Source of the DNA: Flaviflexus sp.
GTDB taxonomy: Bacteria; Actinomycetota; Actinomycetes; Actinomycetales; Actinomycetaceae
Reading direction: 5' to 3'
DNA: 64,000 nt
Assembly (NCBI GenBank): GCA_030537635.1
Contig: JAUNVM010000007.1
Location: forward strand, 34,086 to 98,085
Shown: one piece after another, positions 43,723 through 52,263 of the stretch
Numbering within the stretch: the first letter of the stretch is position 1
Layout: every line of letters begins with the position of its first letter
Made by a program: the position numbers and the translations under genes
The notes under the pieces: generated by a model
Seen by the model: only the letters and a program-made list of their open reading frames with translations
Databases searched by the model: none
Told to the model about the DNA's origin: nothing

Positions 43723-44730
43723 TTAGTCGTAGGGGCTCATCTCCGCTGTGTTGGTGATCGAGCACCACGTGGTGGATCTGGGGGCGAGCCAGAGCCGGCC
43801 GGATTCGACTTGGGATCCGGTGGTGGACAGGACCTGCCCGGGGCAGGGGGCGGGAATCATGTCGTCACCGACGTTCATGAGCACCGCAACCTGCGGAGTG
43901 AACCAGATGTGCAGCTCGCCGCGATCGAGATAGGACAGCGGGGCGCGCTGGAGTCGATAGGCCGAACGGTAGCGGAGGATGCGACGCAGATTGGGGATGG
44001 CCGAAACAAGATCCGAACCCAGGGTGAGCGATCCGGGCAGGGCGAGCATGGCAAGGATCTTCGCGGCGGGCCCGAGCCGGTCCTCGGGGCGGGAGGAGGC
44101 CACCGAGATGTCCCAGGCAGGCTGGGAGCCGGTGGAGGCGTGCAACGAATAGAATCGGGTGAGCAGGTCGATGAGCTTGTCCGGCGTCCATTCAATATGC
44201 AGCAGAGCATCGGAGCGGGTGATCTCCACCCAGTCCTCGCGCAGGTGATGCTCGAGGGGAGCGAGATCCGGTCCGGTTACGAGCATGGTGCGAATCCGGT
44301 CTTCGCCGCGCGCCACGACGGGCTCGGCGAGCGGGGCGGCAAGATGAGGGCGGTCCGTGACGTCGAAGCCGAGCACGCCGGTACCCAGCCAGGTGGGAGC
44401 CCGTTTGATGATCGTCTCATCATCATCGTGCAGCCGCAGACTCACTCCGATGCCGCGCTGTCCGGCCCGACGCATGACAGAGGTGATGATGGGATCAGCG
44501 GGGTCAATGCCGGAGAGAGACACGTCGAGGGCATCCACGCCGAGCCGGGTGGCATCGTGGAGGAGCTCCAGGAGGTCAGCGGTGGCCTGAGGGGTAAAGA
44601 CTCGGGGGTCGGTGAGGGCGGTCCCGTATCGCCACGGCTCGCGATACGAGGGGCGGTGGAGCTGGATTGCCTTGGCAAGCCCCTCTCCACTGTCCACAGG
44701 TTCGACGTGCTCGTTGCTCACATACTTCAT
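43723..44730 (-). CDS. Degenerate GH13 alpha-glucosidase-like protein
   Basis: A 335-residue protein that I read as a shrunken glycoside-hydrolase family 13 relative. Matching landmarks: LGVDALDVS (63-71) to the first barrel strand, GVLGFDVTD (118-126) to the strand of the catalytic Asp, WDISVAS (206-212) where active enzymes have WVLSNHD, LALPGSLTLG (229-238) to the LALPGS..Y.YQGEE region, and AVLMNVGDD plus GQVLSTTG..ESGRLWL (282-314) to the C-terminal beta domain. The Asn-His-Asp, the general acid and domain B are missing, so catalysis is unlikely. ATG 44730 is 14 bases from the divergent dgt start. Family call is by eye. Confidence 0.6.
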   Translation of the reverse strand: MKYVSNEHVEPVDSGEGLAKAIQLHRPSYREPWRYGTALTDPRVFTPQATADLLELLHDATRLGVDALDVSLSGIDPADPIITSVMRRAGQRGIGVSLRLHDDDETIIKRAPTWLGTGVLGFDVTDRPHLAAPLAEPVVARGEDRIRTMLVTGPDLAPLEHHLREDWVEITRSDALLHIEWTPDKLIDLLTRFYSLHASTGSQPAWDISVASSRPEDRLGPAAKILAMLALPGSLTLGSDLVSAIPNLRRILRYRSAYRLQRAPLSYLDRGELHIWFTPQVAVLMNVGDDMIPAPCPGQVLSTTGSQVESGRLWLAPRSTTWCSITNTAEMSPYD

Positions 44731-44732
44731 TG

Positions 44733-44738
44733 TAGACT
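44733..44738 (+). promoter_or_regulatory. -10 element for leaderless dgt mRNA
   Basis: TAGACT lies six bases before the dgt GTG; TG precedes it. No Shine-Dalgarno is present. Same arrangement as dnaE and def. Confidence 0.5.
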
Positions 44739-44744
44739 CGAGGC

Positions 44745-45938
44745 GTGGAGTACGGTACGCAAGACTTTCTACGGCGGGCCCCGGAGGGCGAGCATTCTCA
44801 CGCGCGCACCCCATTTGATCGGGATCGCGCCCGGGTTCTGCACTCCTCAGCGCTCCGGCGACTCGGGGCAAAGACGCAGGTACTGGGCCCAACGGCGGGT
44901 GACTTTATTCGCACTCGACTGACTCACACCCTCGAGGTTGCCCAGATTGGCCGCTCGCTGGCGAAGATTCTCGGCGCCGATGAGGATCTCGTGGAAACCG
45001 CCTGCCTGTGCCACGATCTCGGCCATCCGCCCTTCGGTCACAATGGCGAGAGTGCGCTCGCCGAGGTGGCCTCGGATATTGGCGGATTCGAGGGCAATGC
45101 GCAGACGCTGCGCATCATCGGGCGGCTGGAGCCCAAGCGCTTTTACCCCGATGGGTCATCGGCCGGACTCAATCTCACTCGCGCCTCGGTTGACGCAACG
45201 ATGAAGTATCCGTGGGCGCGGAAGGAGGGCACGCGCAAATTCGGTTTCTATGCCTCCGATGCGCCGCTGGCCGCCTGGGCCCACGAGGATCACGGTGAGG
45301 TGCTCTCGGCCGAGGCACAGATGATGGACCTCGCCGATGACATTGCCTATTCGGTGCACGATCTGGAGGATGCTGTGGTGCGGGGGAGGGTCCCCCTCGC
45401 CACCCTCAATGAGGAGCACGAGAAGATCATCGAGGCAACCGTCCAGTGGTACGGGATCGACGGGGACAGCCTCGAGGGAGCCTTCCATCGGATCGCCCCG
45501 CTGCTGCCCGACTCCTTTACCGGCTCCCAGGCCGATCTTGCACAGCTGAAGGACCTCACCTCCGATCTCATCGGCCGATTCATCACGGCCGCAGCTGAGG
45601 CTTCGCCGCCCTCCCTGCGCTACACCGGCGGGGTGGAAATCCCCCGGGAATTCCTCGACGAGATTCTCTTCCTCAAGGGAGTGGCCGTCACCTACGTCAT
45701 GGGCCCGCGCGAGCTCGAACCCACCTACCTGTCCCAGCGCTCGGTTCTCTTCGACCTCGTGGACGCGCTGTGGGAGCGTCCGGAGGAGATGGAGGCGCCG
45801 TACCTGGCAGCCCGCCGCGAGGCGGACGATGAGGCCGGGCAGCTGCGCGCCGTCATCGACCAGGTGGCCGCCCTCACCGACCTGTCGGCGATGTCCTGGC
45901 ACGCGCGCCTGTGTGGCATGCTGCGGAGCGGTCTATGA
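44745..45938 (+). CDS. dgt: Deoxyguanosinetriphosphate triphosphohydrolase-like protein
   Basis: HD-domain enzyme that hydrolyses dNTPs to nucleoside and triphosphate. The 397-residue product has the N-terminal FDRDRARVLHSSALRRLGAKTQV, TRLTHTLEVAQIGRSLA, the HD motif CLCHDLGHPPFGHNGE and the conserved MDLADDIAYSVHDLED. GTG 45745-type long leaders are absent: GTG 44745 follows a leaderless-type -10. The stop overlaps dnaG (ATGA), the usual actinobacterial dgt-dnaG pair linking nucleotide pools with priming. Confidence 0.95.
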   Translation: MEYGTQDFLRRAPEGEHSHARTPFDRDRARVLHSSALRRLGAKTQVLGPTAGDFIRTRLTHTLEVAQIGRSLAKILGADEDLVETACLCHDLGHPPFGHNGESALAEVASDIGGFEGNAQTLRIIGRLEPKRFYPDGSSAGLNLTRASVDATMKYPWARKEGTRKFGFYASDAPLAAWAHEDHGEVLSAEAQMMDLADDIAYSVHDLEDAVVRGRVPLATLNEEHEKIIEATVQWYGIDGDSLEGAFHRIAPLLPDSFTGSQADLAQLKDLTSDLIGRFITAAAEASPPSLRYTGGVEIPREFLDEILFLKGVAVTYVMGPRELEPTYLSQRSVLFDLVDALWERPEEMEAPYLAARREADDEAGQLRAVIDQVAALTDLSAMSWHARLCGMLRSGL

Positions 45939-47836
45939 TTCCCCGCGAAGACATCGATAAGGTGCGCGAGCGCATCCGTATCGAAGAAATCGTTGGCGAC
46001 TACGTCAACCTCAAGGGCGCCGGCACGGGTTCCATGAAGGGGCTGTGCCCCTTCCACGACGAGAAAACCCCCTCCTTCCACGTGCGCCCGCACGTGGGAC
46101 GCTGGCACTGCTTCGGATGTGGGGAGGGCGGTGACGTCTTCAACTTCATCGAGCGGATCGAACACATTTCCTTCGTCGAATCCGTCGAATACCTCGCCCG
46201 GAAGGCCGGGGTGGAGATCCGCAACGAGGACCGCCCCCGCGACAAGCGGGGCATCACCCGTTCCCGCCTCGTCGACGCACACGTGGGGGCGCAAAAGTTC
46301 TTCGCCGACTGCCTGGCCGCAACCCCGAAGGCTCGTGAGTTCCTCCACGGGCGCGGCTTTGACGACGAGGCGATCGCCGACTACGGGATTGGATACGCTC
46401 CGGACTCATGGGATGAGCTGCTGCGGTACCTGCGCAACCGGGGCTTTACCGAGCAAGAGCTCGGGGCCACCGGCCTGTTCTCCACCGGCAAGCGCGGATT
46501 CTATGATCGCTTCCGTGACCGCATCATGTGGCCCATCACCTCCATCACCGGCGAACCCATCGGCTTCGGAGCCCGCATCATGGGGGACGGGCAGCCCAAG
46601 TACCTCAACACCCCGGAAACCCAGCTGTACAAGAAATCCCAGGTGCTCTACGGGCTGGACCGGGCGAAGAAGGCGATCGTCACCAAGCGGCAGATAGTTG
46701 TCGTCGAGGGCTACACGGATGTCATGGCCATGCACCTCGCCGGCATTGACACCGCCGTCGCCACATGCGGCACTGCCTTCGGCGAGGAGCACATCAAGGT
46801 GGTGCGCCGCCTGCTCGGTGATGCTGCCTCCCCGGCCGCCGGAGTCATGCTCGCCTCGGGCAAGGCCGTGGGCGGGGAAGTGATCTTCACCTTCGATGGG
46901 GATGAGGCTGGCAAGAAGGCGGCCCTGCGCGCCTATCAGGAAGACCAGGCGTTTGCCGCCCAAACATTTATCGCCACCGATGCGGCCGGGCGCGATCCTG
47001 CCGACATTCGTCAAGAAGACGGAGACGAAGGCCTCCACCGTCTCATCGACACGCGCGAGCCGCTCTTCGCCTTCGCCATCCGCTCCGTCCTCGCCGGCAC
47101 CCGGCTCGACACCGCCGAGGGCCGCGTCCAGGGCCTGCGGGCCGCCGCCCCCATGGTTCGCGGCATTCGCGACCGGGTGCTGCGCTCCGAATATACAAGG
47201 CAGCTCTCCGGCTGGCTGGGCATGGACGAGGATGATGTGCGCCAGGCTGTTCGCGGTGCCCGCCAGCCCTCCGAGCCCGCCCCACACACCCCCGCCCAGC
47301 TCGCCCCGCGCCACACCATCACCGATCCCATCGAGCGCATCGAGCGCATCTCCCTCGAGGTCATGCTCCAGCAGCCCGGCTATGTGCTGCACGCCCTGCA
47401 GGGCGTCGAGCTGCCACCCCAGATCTTCACCGTCCCCCTCCACCGCGCCATCTACGACGCCATCTCCGCCACCGGCGGGCTCGCCGATTACCGCGAGCGG
47501 GTCGACAAGCTCATGGCACAGGGTATCGATCCCGCCCGGGCCGCCCAGCAGGCCGGCATCAGCTTCGTCCAGGACGTCTGCGAGACCACTGAACCAGAAA
47601 TCGCCAAGGCCATCACCGAGATCTCCGTCGCCCCCATTCCCCAGGACTCCGACCAGGGGGCCTGGACCTATGTGCGCGGCGTCATCATGGCCCTCCTCCG
47701 CCTCGGCATCACCCGCCAGATCGCCGAGCTGCGCACCCGGATCCGGCAAATGAACTCCAATGACGAGGGCTATGACGAGCTCTTCGCCCGCCTCATGCGC
47801 CTCGAGGCAGAAAAACGCTCCTACGACAGCGAGTGA
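45935..47836 (+). CDS. dnaG: DNA primase
   Basis: Makes RNA primers at the replication fork. The 633-residue product has the zinc-binding domain (CPFHDEKTPSF with HCFGCGEGGD), the RNA polymerase core with FYDRFRDRIMWPI, TOPRIM motifs VVEGYTDVMAMH and TFDGDEAGKKAA, and a C-terminal helicase-interaction domain. ATG 45935 overlaps the dgt stop. An insertion of about 20 residues (DAASPAAGVMLASGKAVGGE) lies between the two TOPRIM acid clusters. Confidence 0.96.
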   Translation: MIPREDIDKVRERIRIEEIVGDYVNLKGAGTGSMKGLCPFHDEKTPSFHVRPHVGRWHCFGCGEGGDVFNFIERIEHISFVESVEYLARKAGVEIRNEDRPRDKRGITRSRLVDAHVGAQKFFADCLAATPKAREFLHGRGFDDEAIADYGIGYAPDSWDELLRYLRNRGFTEQELGATGLFSTGKRGFYDRFRDRIMWPITSITGEPIGFGARIMGDGQPKYLNTPETQLYKKSQVLYGLDRAKKAIVTKRQIVVVEGYTDVMAMHLAGIDTAVATCGTAFGEEHIKVVRRLLGDAASPAAGVMLASGKAVGGEVIFTFDGDEAGKKAALRAYQEDQAFAAQTFIATDAAGRDPADIRQEDGDEGLHRLIDTREPLFAFAIRSVLAGTRLDTAEGRVQGLRAAAPMVRGIRDRVLRSEYTRQLSGWLGMDEDDVRQAVRGARQPSEPAPHTPAQLAPRHTITDPIERIERISLEVMLQQPGYVLHALQGVELPPQIFTVPLHRAIYDAISATGGLADYRERVDKLMAQGIDPARAAQQAGISFVQDVCETTEPEIAKAITEISVAPIPQDSDQGAWTYVRGVIMALLRLGITRQIAELRTRIRQMNSNDEGYDELFARLMRLEAEKRSYDSE

Positions 47837-47867
47837 TCTCGGCCGGTGCGGGAACGAAACGGCGAGC

Positions 47868-48095
47868 TTAGGACATCACCGCCAGGAGCTTAAGCGCAAA
47901 GTAGCCGGCAATGACCGCCGAGATAAGGCCGCAGATGAGCTGGCCGCGCAACTGCCCGGACATGAGCCGCCAGCGCTCGCGGTAGCTGCGCTGTCGCCCG
48001 GTTTTCTTCTCCCGAGCATTGGGCCCCTCCATCCACGTCAGCCACAGTGAGACGACGGCTGCGCCGCCAAACAACAGCATCTTGACGACGGTCAT
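47868..48095 (-). CDS. Small membrane protein, unknown
   Basis: A 75-residue protein with hydrophobic segments at both ends (about 5-21 and 52-73) and a basic middle (REKKTGRQRSYRERW). ATG 48095 is preceded by GGGAGG at eight bases, which supports a real gene. No family recognised. It is convergent with dnaG. Confidence 0.6.
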   Translation of the reverse strand: MTVVKMLLFGGAAVVSLWLTWMEGPNAREKKTGRQRSYRERWRLMSGQLRGQLICGLISAVIAGYFALKLLAVMS

Positions 48096-48113
48096 GATCC
48101 AGGCCTCCCGGGC

Positions 48114-48323
48114 CTAGCGGTGCCGTTCTGGGCGACTCTTCTTTGACTCACCCGAGCCGAGAATGACGAAGCAAGCAAAGCCGATGAACCACAACGGGAC
48201 AGAATAAAGCATGTTGCGCGCGTAGTCATCGGTGAAGAACGCGACGACGTCGGCCAGTCCGGCGAGGCAGAAAAAAGCGATTCCGACCCAGACCACTACT
48301 CCGGTTGACTTCTTCTTAGCCAT
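48114..48323 (-). CDS. Small membrane protein, unknown
   Basis: A 69-residue protein with two hydrophobic segments (about 8-26 and 39-56) between a basic N-terminus (AKKKSTG) and a basic C-terminus (ESKKSRPERHR). Eighteen bases separate it from the following small membrane gene, so the two probably share a transcript. The ribosome site is weak (TGATGAG). No family recognised. Confidence 0.6.
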   Translation of the reverse strand: MAKKKSTGVVVWVGIAFFCLAGLADVVAFFTDDYARNMLYSVPLWFIGFACFVILGSGESKKSRPERHR

Positions 48324-48385
48324 GGGCTCATCATAGCGAGCTGGAAGGTTCGCGAACCGCTGCGATGTGGGAGAGGATTCCCCAG

Positions 48386-48459
48386 TGCCCCCACTCGGAC
48401 TCGAACCGAGGACCGACGGATTATGAGTCCGCTGCTCTAACCGACTGAGCTATGGGGGC
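48386..48459 (-). tRNA. tRNA with CAU anticodon (elongator Met, or Ile2)
   Basis: Complete cloverleaf of 74 bases on the minus strand: seven-pair acceptor stem GCCCCCA/TGGGGGC with A73, D-arm AGCTCAGTCGGTTAGAGC, anticodon loop CTCATAA, T-arm with GGTTCGAGTCC. CCA is not encoded. It is not initiator tRNA, since position 1 pairs with 72. CAU may be Met, or Ile if the C is lysidine-modified; identity cannot be settled here. A CATAAT -10 lies at 48481-48486 on the same strand. Confidence 0.93.
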
Positions 48460-48526
48460 GTGGCAAGTGACGCCCTGTCGATTATGACATGTGCGCGGCC
48501 AGATACCTATCCTCCAGATCAACTTC

Positions 48527-48547
48527 TGGCCGGTCAATGACCGGCCA
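48527..48547. repeat. Perfect 21-base palindrome in divergent intergenic region
   Basis: Arms TGGCCGGTCA and TGACCGGCCA flank a single A, without mismatch. It lies between the leftward tRNA and the rightward small membrane gene, where no transcript should end, so an operator is more likely than a terminator. Confidence 0.75.
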
Positions 48548-48684
48548 CCCGCGCAATTATGACTGCGGGTACTGCCCTGGTCAAAGCTGTGGCCAATGCT
48601 GCGGTCACTGCTGCGGCCTGGGCGGACACCAGGATCGGCGCGGACTCGACTAAGCTGGAGGCCAGATCGACCTGGAGGAGAACC

Positions 48685-48900
48685 GTGGAGAAGAATCCCG
48701 ATGGGCTACCCACCACCGATAAAGAGCTCATCGCCCTGCAAAAGAAGCGCGCGATCATTGCCGTGCTGCTCGGCCTCGCCCTCATGATCCTCGCGTTCTA
48801 TGCGGGCAAGACGGTGCGCTCGTGGATGAGTGAGGATAAGCCAGATCAGGCGCGGGCAACGGCCTCGATCGTTCTTGCTTTGGGGGAGGAGCGGGCGTGA
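48685..48900 (+). CDS. Small membrane protein, unknown
   Basis: A 71-residue protein with a charged N-terminus (EKNPDGLPTTDKELIALQKKR), one membrane helix (about 23-42, AIIAVLLGLALMILAFYAG) and an acidic C-terminus. GTG 48685 has GGAGGA five bases upstream, which is why the longer upstream frame is not used. The stop overlaps the next gene by four bases, so the two form a pair. Confidence 0.7.
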   Translation: MEKNPDGLPTTDKELIALQKKRAIIAVLLGLALMILAFYAGKTVRSWMSEDKPDQARATASIVLALGEERA

Positions 48901-49385
48901 AGATCAAGGATCTACCCGAGGCCGTGCGCGCCGATGTTCCCGCCAACCACCTGAGAATCGAGCCGCTCACCGGCGTTCGCTACCTCGTCGTCACGGAGAA
49001 CTCCGGTCTCATTCTCGGCGTCGAGGCACCCGAGCGGGTGTGGGCGTGGACCGACTTCCTCTCGGGCACGTGGAGCAGGGAAGACAACACCTTCACCGCC
49101 CGGGGGATTGACACGGAGGATCTCGTCCTCAGCTTCACCGATGAGGTCGATCCCGTCATCGGCGTCATCCTTGCCGATCGGATCGACTCCTCCATCGTCT
49201 TCGAGCAATCCGCACCCCTTGGCCAGACCGGATGGTTGCGGGTTTTTGTGCGCCGCAATCCCGATGGCACGCTCTACACCCAGACCGTCGTGGCGGGCGG
49301 GGAAGGCGTGCCTGAGGCCGAGCTTCACCGGTTGGCCGAGAGCCTCGAGGCCGAAGCGCGAAGCACGGCTGGCATGCCGATCTGA
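48897..49385 (+). CDS. Hypothetical soluble protein
   Basis: A 162-residue acidic protein without signal peptide or membrane segment; predicted mixed alpha/beta from alternating stretches such as RYLVVTENSGLILGV and GWLRVFVRRNPDG. I do not recognise the family. GTG 48897 overlaps the stop of the small membrane gene (GTGA), so they are co-expressed. tRNA-Asn follows 85 bases later with its own promoter. Confidence 0.7.
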   Translation: MKIKDLPEAVRADVPANHLRIEPLTGVRYLVVTENSGLILGVEAPERVWAWTDFLSGTWSREDNTFTARGIDTEDLVLSFTDEVDPVIGVILADRIDSSIVFEQSAPLGQTGWLRVFVRRNPDGTLYTQTVVAGGEGVPEAELHRLAESLEAEARSTAGMPI

Positions 49386-49427
49386 TCGTGCCCTTGAGCA
49401 CAGTGGCTAAGGCCTCTCGCCGAGAGT

Positions 49428-49457
49428 TTGAAACTGACGGGCTGAGCTTGCTAAAGT
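49428..49457 (+). promoter_or_regulatory. Promoter of tRNA-Asn
   Basis: TTGAAA (49428-49433) and TAAAGT (49452-49457) are separated by 18 bases, with TGC before the -10 (extended -10). Transcription would start about seven bases before the tRNA. Confidence 0.7.
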
Positions 49458-49470
49458 CACTGTGTTGCAT

Positions 49471-49545
49471 TCCCGCATAGCTCAACGGCAGAGCATTCGA
49501 CTGTTAATCGAACGGTTGCTGGTTCGAATCCAGCTGCGGGAGCCA
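49471..49545 (+). tRNA. tRNA-Asn (GUU)
   Basis: Full cloverleaf: acceptor TCCCGCA/TGCGGGA, D-arm, anticodon loop CTGTTAA giving GUU, T-arm GGTTCGAATCC, discriminator G73 as expected for Asn. CCA is encoded at 49543-49545, unlike the other two tRNAs here. Confidence 0.97.
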
Positions 49546-49546
49546 G

Positions 49547-49570
49547 AGCCGCCCGAAAGGGCGGCTTTTT
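49547..49570 (+). terminator. Intrinsic terminator of tRNA-Asn
   Basis: Eight-base stem AGCCGCCC/GGGCGGCT with GAAA loop followed by TTTT, starting two bases after the encoded CCA. Confidence 0.93.
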
Positions 49571-49835
49571 CGTTTCGTGCAGCTCCGCTAGGCCGCCACC
49601 GCCAGCCGCGGGTGAGATGAGCGGCCGAGAGCCCGGTAAATCATCCAGGAAGGGCTAGCCGAAGATTCCTCGACCTAGCCCGGTCTTTGCTCCTCCTTCG
49701 GGTCCTTCGGGCAGGGTCTCATGGTTTCCATCATGCTTTCTATGCTCCTGGCTATCAGACACCTAACCCTTGTCCTCGCGCGCATGGCTGTCCTCGCGCG
49801 CTTGGTGGCAGGGCAAGTAAGAATCTGGGTGCGTG

Positions 49836-49841
49836 TACACT
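49836..49841 (+). promoter_or_regulatory. -10 element for leaderless def mRNA
   Basis: TACACT lies seven bases before the def ATG, with no Shine-Dalgarno between. The 270 bases before it hold only a 13-base direct repeat (TGTCCTCGCGCGC at 49771 and 49789). Confidence 0.6.
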
Positions 49842-49848
49842 GTTAGCC

Positions 49849-50340
49849 ATGGCTTATCGAGATATTCGAGTGATCGGTGACCCCGTTCTGCGCACCCCGT
49901 GCGATGACATTGTCAAGGTCGATGATCGAGTCCGCTCGCTCGTTGACGACCTGTTGGAGACCGTGGACGACGAGGGCCGCGCCGGATTGGCAGCCAACCA
50001 GATCGGCGTCTCCCTGCGCGCCTTCTCGTGGAATATCGACGGCGAGATCGGCTACATTCTCAATCCGAAGATCGTCGACCTGTCCGAGGATGAGTTTCAG
50101 GACGGTGACGAGGGATGCTTGTCCGTTCCGGGCCTGTACTTCCCGACCAAGCGCCACTGGTACGCCAAGGCGATTGGCACCGATCTGGAAGGCAACGAGG
50201 TTGTCGTCGAGGGCGAGGAGCTCATGGGCCGGTGCATTCAGCACGAGGTCGACCATCTCGATGGTCATCTCTACATTGACCGCCTCGACCGAGAGACCCG
50301 CAAGAAGGCCATGCGGGCGATTCGCGAACTCTCCCTCTAG
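49849..50340 (+). CDS. def: Peptide deformylase
   Basis: Removes the formyl group from nascent proteins. The 163-residue metalloenzyme has all three motifs: [18 protein letters not shown] (metal Cys) and QHEVDHLDG (HExxH). ATG 49849 gives the usual N-terminus ([13 protein letters not shown]). It appears to be transcribed leaderless from the TACACT element. Confidence 0.96.
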   Translation: MAYRDIRVIGDPVLRTPCDDIVKVDDRVRSLVDDLLETVDDEGRAGLAANQIGVSLRAFSWNIDGEIGYILNPKIVDLSEDEFQDGDEGCLSVPGLYFPTKRHWYAKAIGTDLEGNEVVVEGEELMGRCIQHEVDHLDGHLYIDRLDRETRKKAMRAIRELSL

Positions 50341-50571
50341 CAGCCGACCTACCCGCTTCTGATGGGCATTGCTGGCTCGCTGCCTCACTGTCTTGCCGTC
50401 TCGGTGACGTGGCGACTCTATATCTGAACGGTGGGCTGCCGTTCTGAGAAGGGGCGCGCCGATGGGAGCAGCAGTATGTCGCCGGGACTAGCCAGGGCGA
50501 CCCAAGGTGTGGCACAGTAGGGATATCGGAACCGATAGGTGTGACGGGGAATCTCACCTAGGGAGGTACCG

Positions 50572-51078
50572 ATGACAATGCAACGCCCCACCCGCGGGGT
50601 GGTGTTCATACATTCTGTGACGCCTGCTCTTCAGCCACATGTCGAGTGGGCTATTTCTGGTGTCCTGGGATACCAGGTTCATATCGAGTGGACGGCGCAG
50701 CCTGCCGAGCCCTCCTACCATCGCGGCGAACTGTCGTGGACCGGCGAGGTAGGCATGGGGGCGATGCTCGCCTCCGCACTCAATGGCTGGGAACATCTGC
50801 GCTTTGAGATCACCGAGGATGCGACACCGAATTCCGAGGGCGGTCGCTGGTCGCATACCCCCGGCCTTGGCATTTTCTACGCACAGACCGATCTCATCGG
50901 CAATGTCGTCATCCCCGAGAATCGGATTCGTGCCGCCCTGGAATATGCGGACTCCGATCCGGGGGAGATGCGCAGGCTACTCGATCTTGCCCTGGGCCAG
51001 GCCTGGGACGATGAGCTGGAACCGTTCCGCTATGCCGGGGCGGGCGCGCCGGTGCGCTGGCTGCATCGCGTCGGATAA
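50572..51078 (+). CDS. DUF3145 family protein
   Basis: A 168-residue protein of an actinobacterial family with unknown function. Diagnostic stretches are RGVVFIHSVTPALQPHVEWAISGVLG, LSWTGEVGMGAMLASALNGWEHLRFEITE and TPGLGIFYAQTDLIGNVVIPENRIRAALE. ATG 50572 has GGGAGG five bases upstream. Just before it an imperfect inverted repeat (AGGTGTGA with TCTCACCT) lies close to the ribosome site. Confidence 0.88.
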   Translation: MTMQRPTRGVVFIHSVTPALQPHVEWAISGVLGYQVHIEWTAQPAEPSYHRGELSWTGEVGMGAMLASALNGWEHLRFEITEDATPNSEGGRWSHTPGLGIFYAQTDLIGNVVIPENRIRAALEYADSDPGEMRRLLDLALGQAWDDELEPFRYAGAGAPVRWLHRVG

Positions 51079-51122
51079 GTCGGCCGGCACCCTCCACATG
51101 TGCGGCCTGGCCGCGCCTGCGT

Positions 51123-51153
51123 GAGCCTCGGGCTTCCTCCCAGCCCGAGGCTC
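51123..51153. terminator. Bidirectional terminator hairpin
   Basis: Twelve-base perfect stem GAGCCTCGGGCT/AGCCCGAGGCTC with a seven-base loop, between the convergent DUF3145 and ACP-like genes. No clear T-run. Confidence 0.65.
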
Positions 51154-51248
51154 AACTTATGCTCGCCGGACGAGAAGGTCCGAAGGCCCGCAGAGCCATT
51201 CCGCGGACATTCCGGTGGCACGTTCCCGTCTTGACTGGGCGGGTTTTG

Positions 51249-51485
51249 CTAGTCGGTGTCGGCCTGAAAGAGTGCCATGAGGTCGCCTAGCGTGGCAGCT
51301 TCGCAGATGTCGCGGTCGGGCACCGTCTTCTTTGTTTCGCGCTCCAGGCCGACGCCGAGGGCGAAACGGGAGACCTGGTCGAGGCGCAGATCATCATCAA
51401 TGCGGGCCTCAGGGACAATCTCTGCTTCCTCAATTTCCGGGGCGATGGTGGCAAGCAGGCTCCGAACCTGTTCCAGGCGTTCCAT
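51249..51485 (-). CDS. Acyl-carrier-protein-like protein lacking the carrier serine
   Basis: A 78-residue four-helix ACP-like protein. The segment IDDDLRLDQVSRFALGVGLERE aligns position by position with the ACP helix-2 motif ([20 protein letters not shown]), which puts Gln37 at the phosphopantetheine serine. It therefore should not carry acyl groups, unless Ser39, two residues later, is used. ATG 51485 has AAGGAG four bases upstream. It is divergent from the TPR-like gene; no fatty-acid or polyketide gene is near. Confidence 0.75.
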   Translation of the reverse strand: MERLEQVRSLLATIAPEIEEAEIVPEARIDDDLRLDQVSRFALGVGLERETKKTVPDRDICEAATLGDLMALFQADTD

Positions 51486-51543
51486 GTCTCTCCTTCATGT
51501 GGCGCTTACTGCAGCCGGGACTGGTGTCAGCTAAGCTTAAGTC

Positions 51544-52263
51544 ATGGCTTTTCTCGATCTCCTTAAGCAGCTGTTGCAGGTCAACGAGTCGCCGGATTCA
51601 CCAGGATCCCTTGCGGCGAGGCGCGGCTTGGAACTGCGGGAGATTCTCTCCGATGACCCCAATGATATCGATGCCTTTGGCGAATTAGCGGAGATCGTGC
51701 ATTCCGCCGGATCGTCTGGCGAGGTGGAAGATCCGCTGACGGCGGATGAGGGGGCGACGGGTTCCTATGACCGAGCCGCCCTTGCCCTGTGGTCGCTGGC
51801 CGAGGAGCTTTCGGCCCGCCCCAATGCCTGGTATCCGCTGATCGAGCTGGCCCGCCTGTCAGTTGATTCCGACCTGGATGGGGCAGTGCGTCGCCTCACC
51901 ACCGCCGTGCAGCGCGATGATTCGGGTCAGGCGCTTGCCGAGGCGATTAAGGTGCTGCGCCAGGCCGGGCACCCCAACGAGGCTTTCTCCCTGGGCATGG
52001 GCTACTGGGATCCCAAGGGACAGAAGTTTAAGGCGGGTGAGCAGCTCGTTCTCGCCCAGCTGGATGCTGGCCGGCCCGATCTCGCCGACGACCACCTCGC
52101 CATGCTCACCCATCAGGCCAAGGACAAGCACGCGTCCCGGCTCGCCGCGCTACGCGAGCAGCTGGAGCGGGCAAAGGATGACGAGGAAGAGCGCATGCGC
52201 GAGCGCGAGGAACAACACCGAGAGGCAGAGGCTGGCCGCCTCGCCACCGAAGAGGAGCAGTAA
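51544..52263 (+). CDS. Helical-repeat (TPR-like) protein, unknown
   Basis: A 239-residue cytoplasmic protein. Residues about 20-195 read as repeated helix pairs (ALALWSLAEELSARPNAWYPLIELARLSV, AIKVLRQAGHPNEAFSLGMGYW), like tetratricopeptide proteins. The last 45 residues form a highly charged helix (REREEQHREAEAGRL). Similar proteins occur in other actinobacteria without known role. The stop shares a base with the next gene (TAATG), so it leads a three-gene operon. Confidence 0.75.
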   Translation: MAFLDLLKQLLQVNESPDSPGSLAARRGLELREILSDDPNDIDAFGELAEIVHSAGSSGEVEDPLTADEGATGSYDRAALALWSLAEELSARPNAWYPLIELARLSVDSDLDGAVRRLTTAVQRDDSGQALAEAIKVLRQAGHPNEAFSLGMGYWDPKGQKFKAGEQLVLAQLDAGRPDLADDHLAMLTHQAKDKHASRLAALREQLERAKDDEEERMREREEQHREAEAGRLATEEEQ

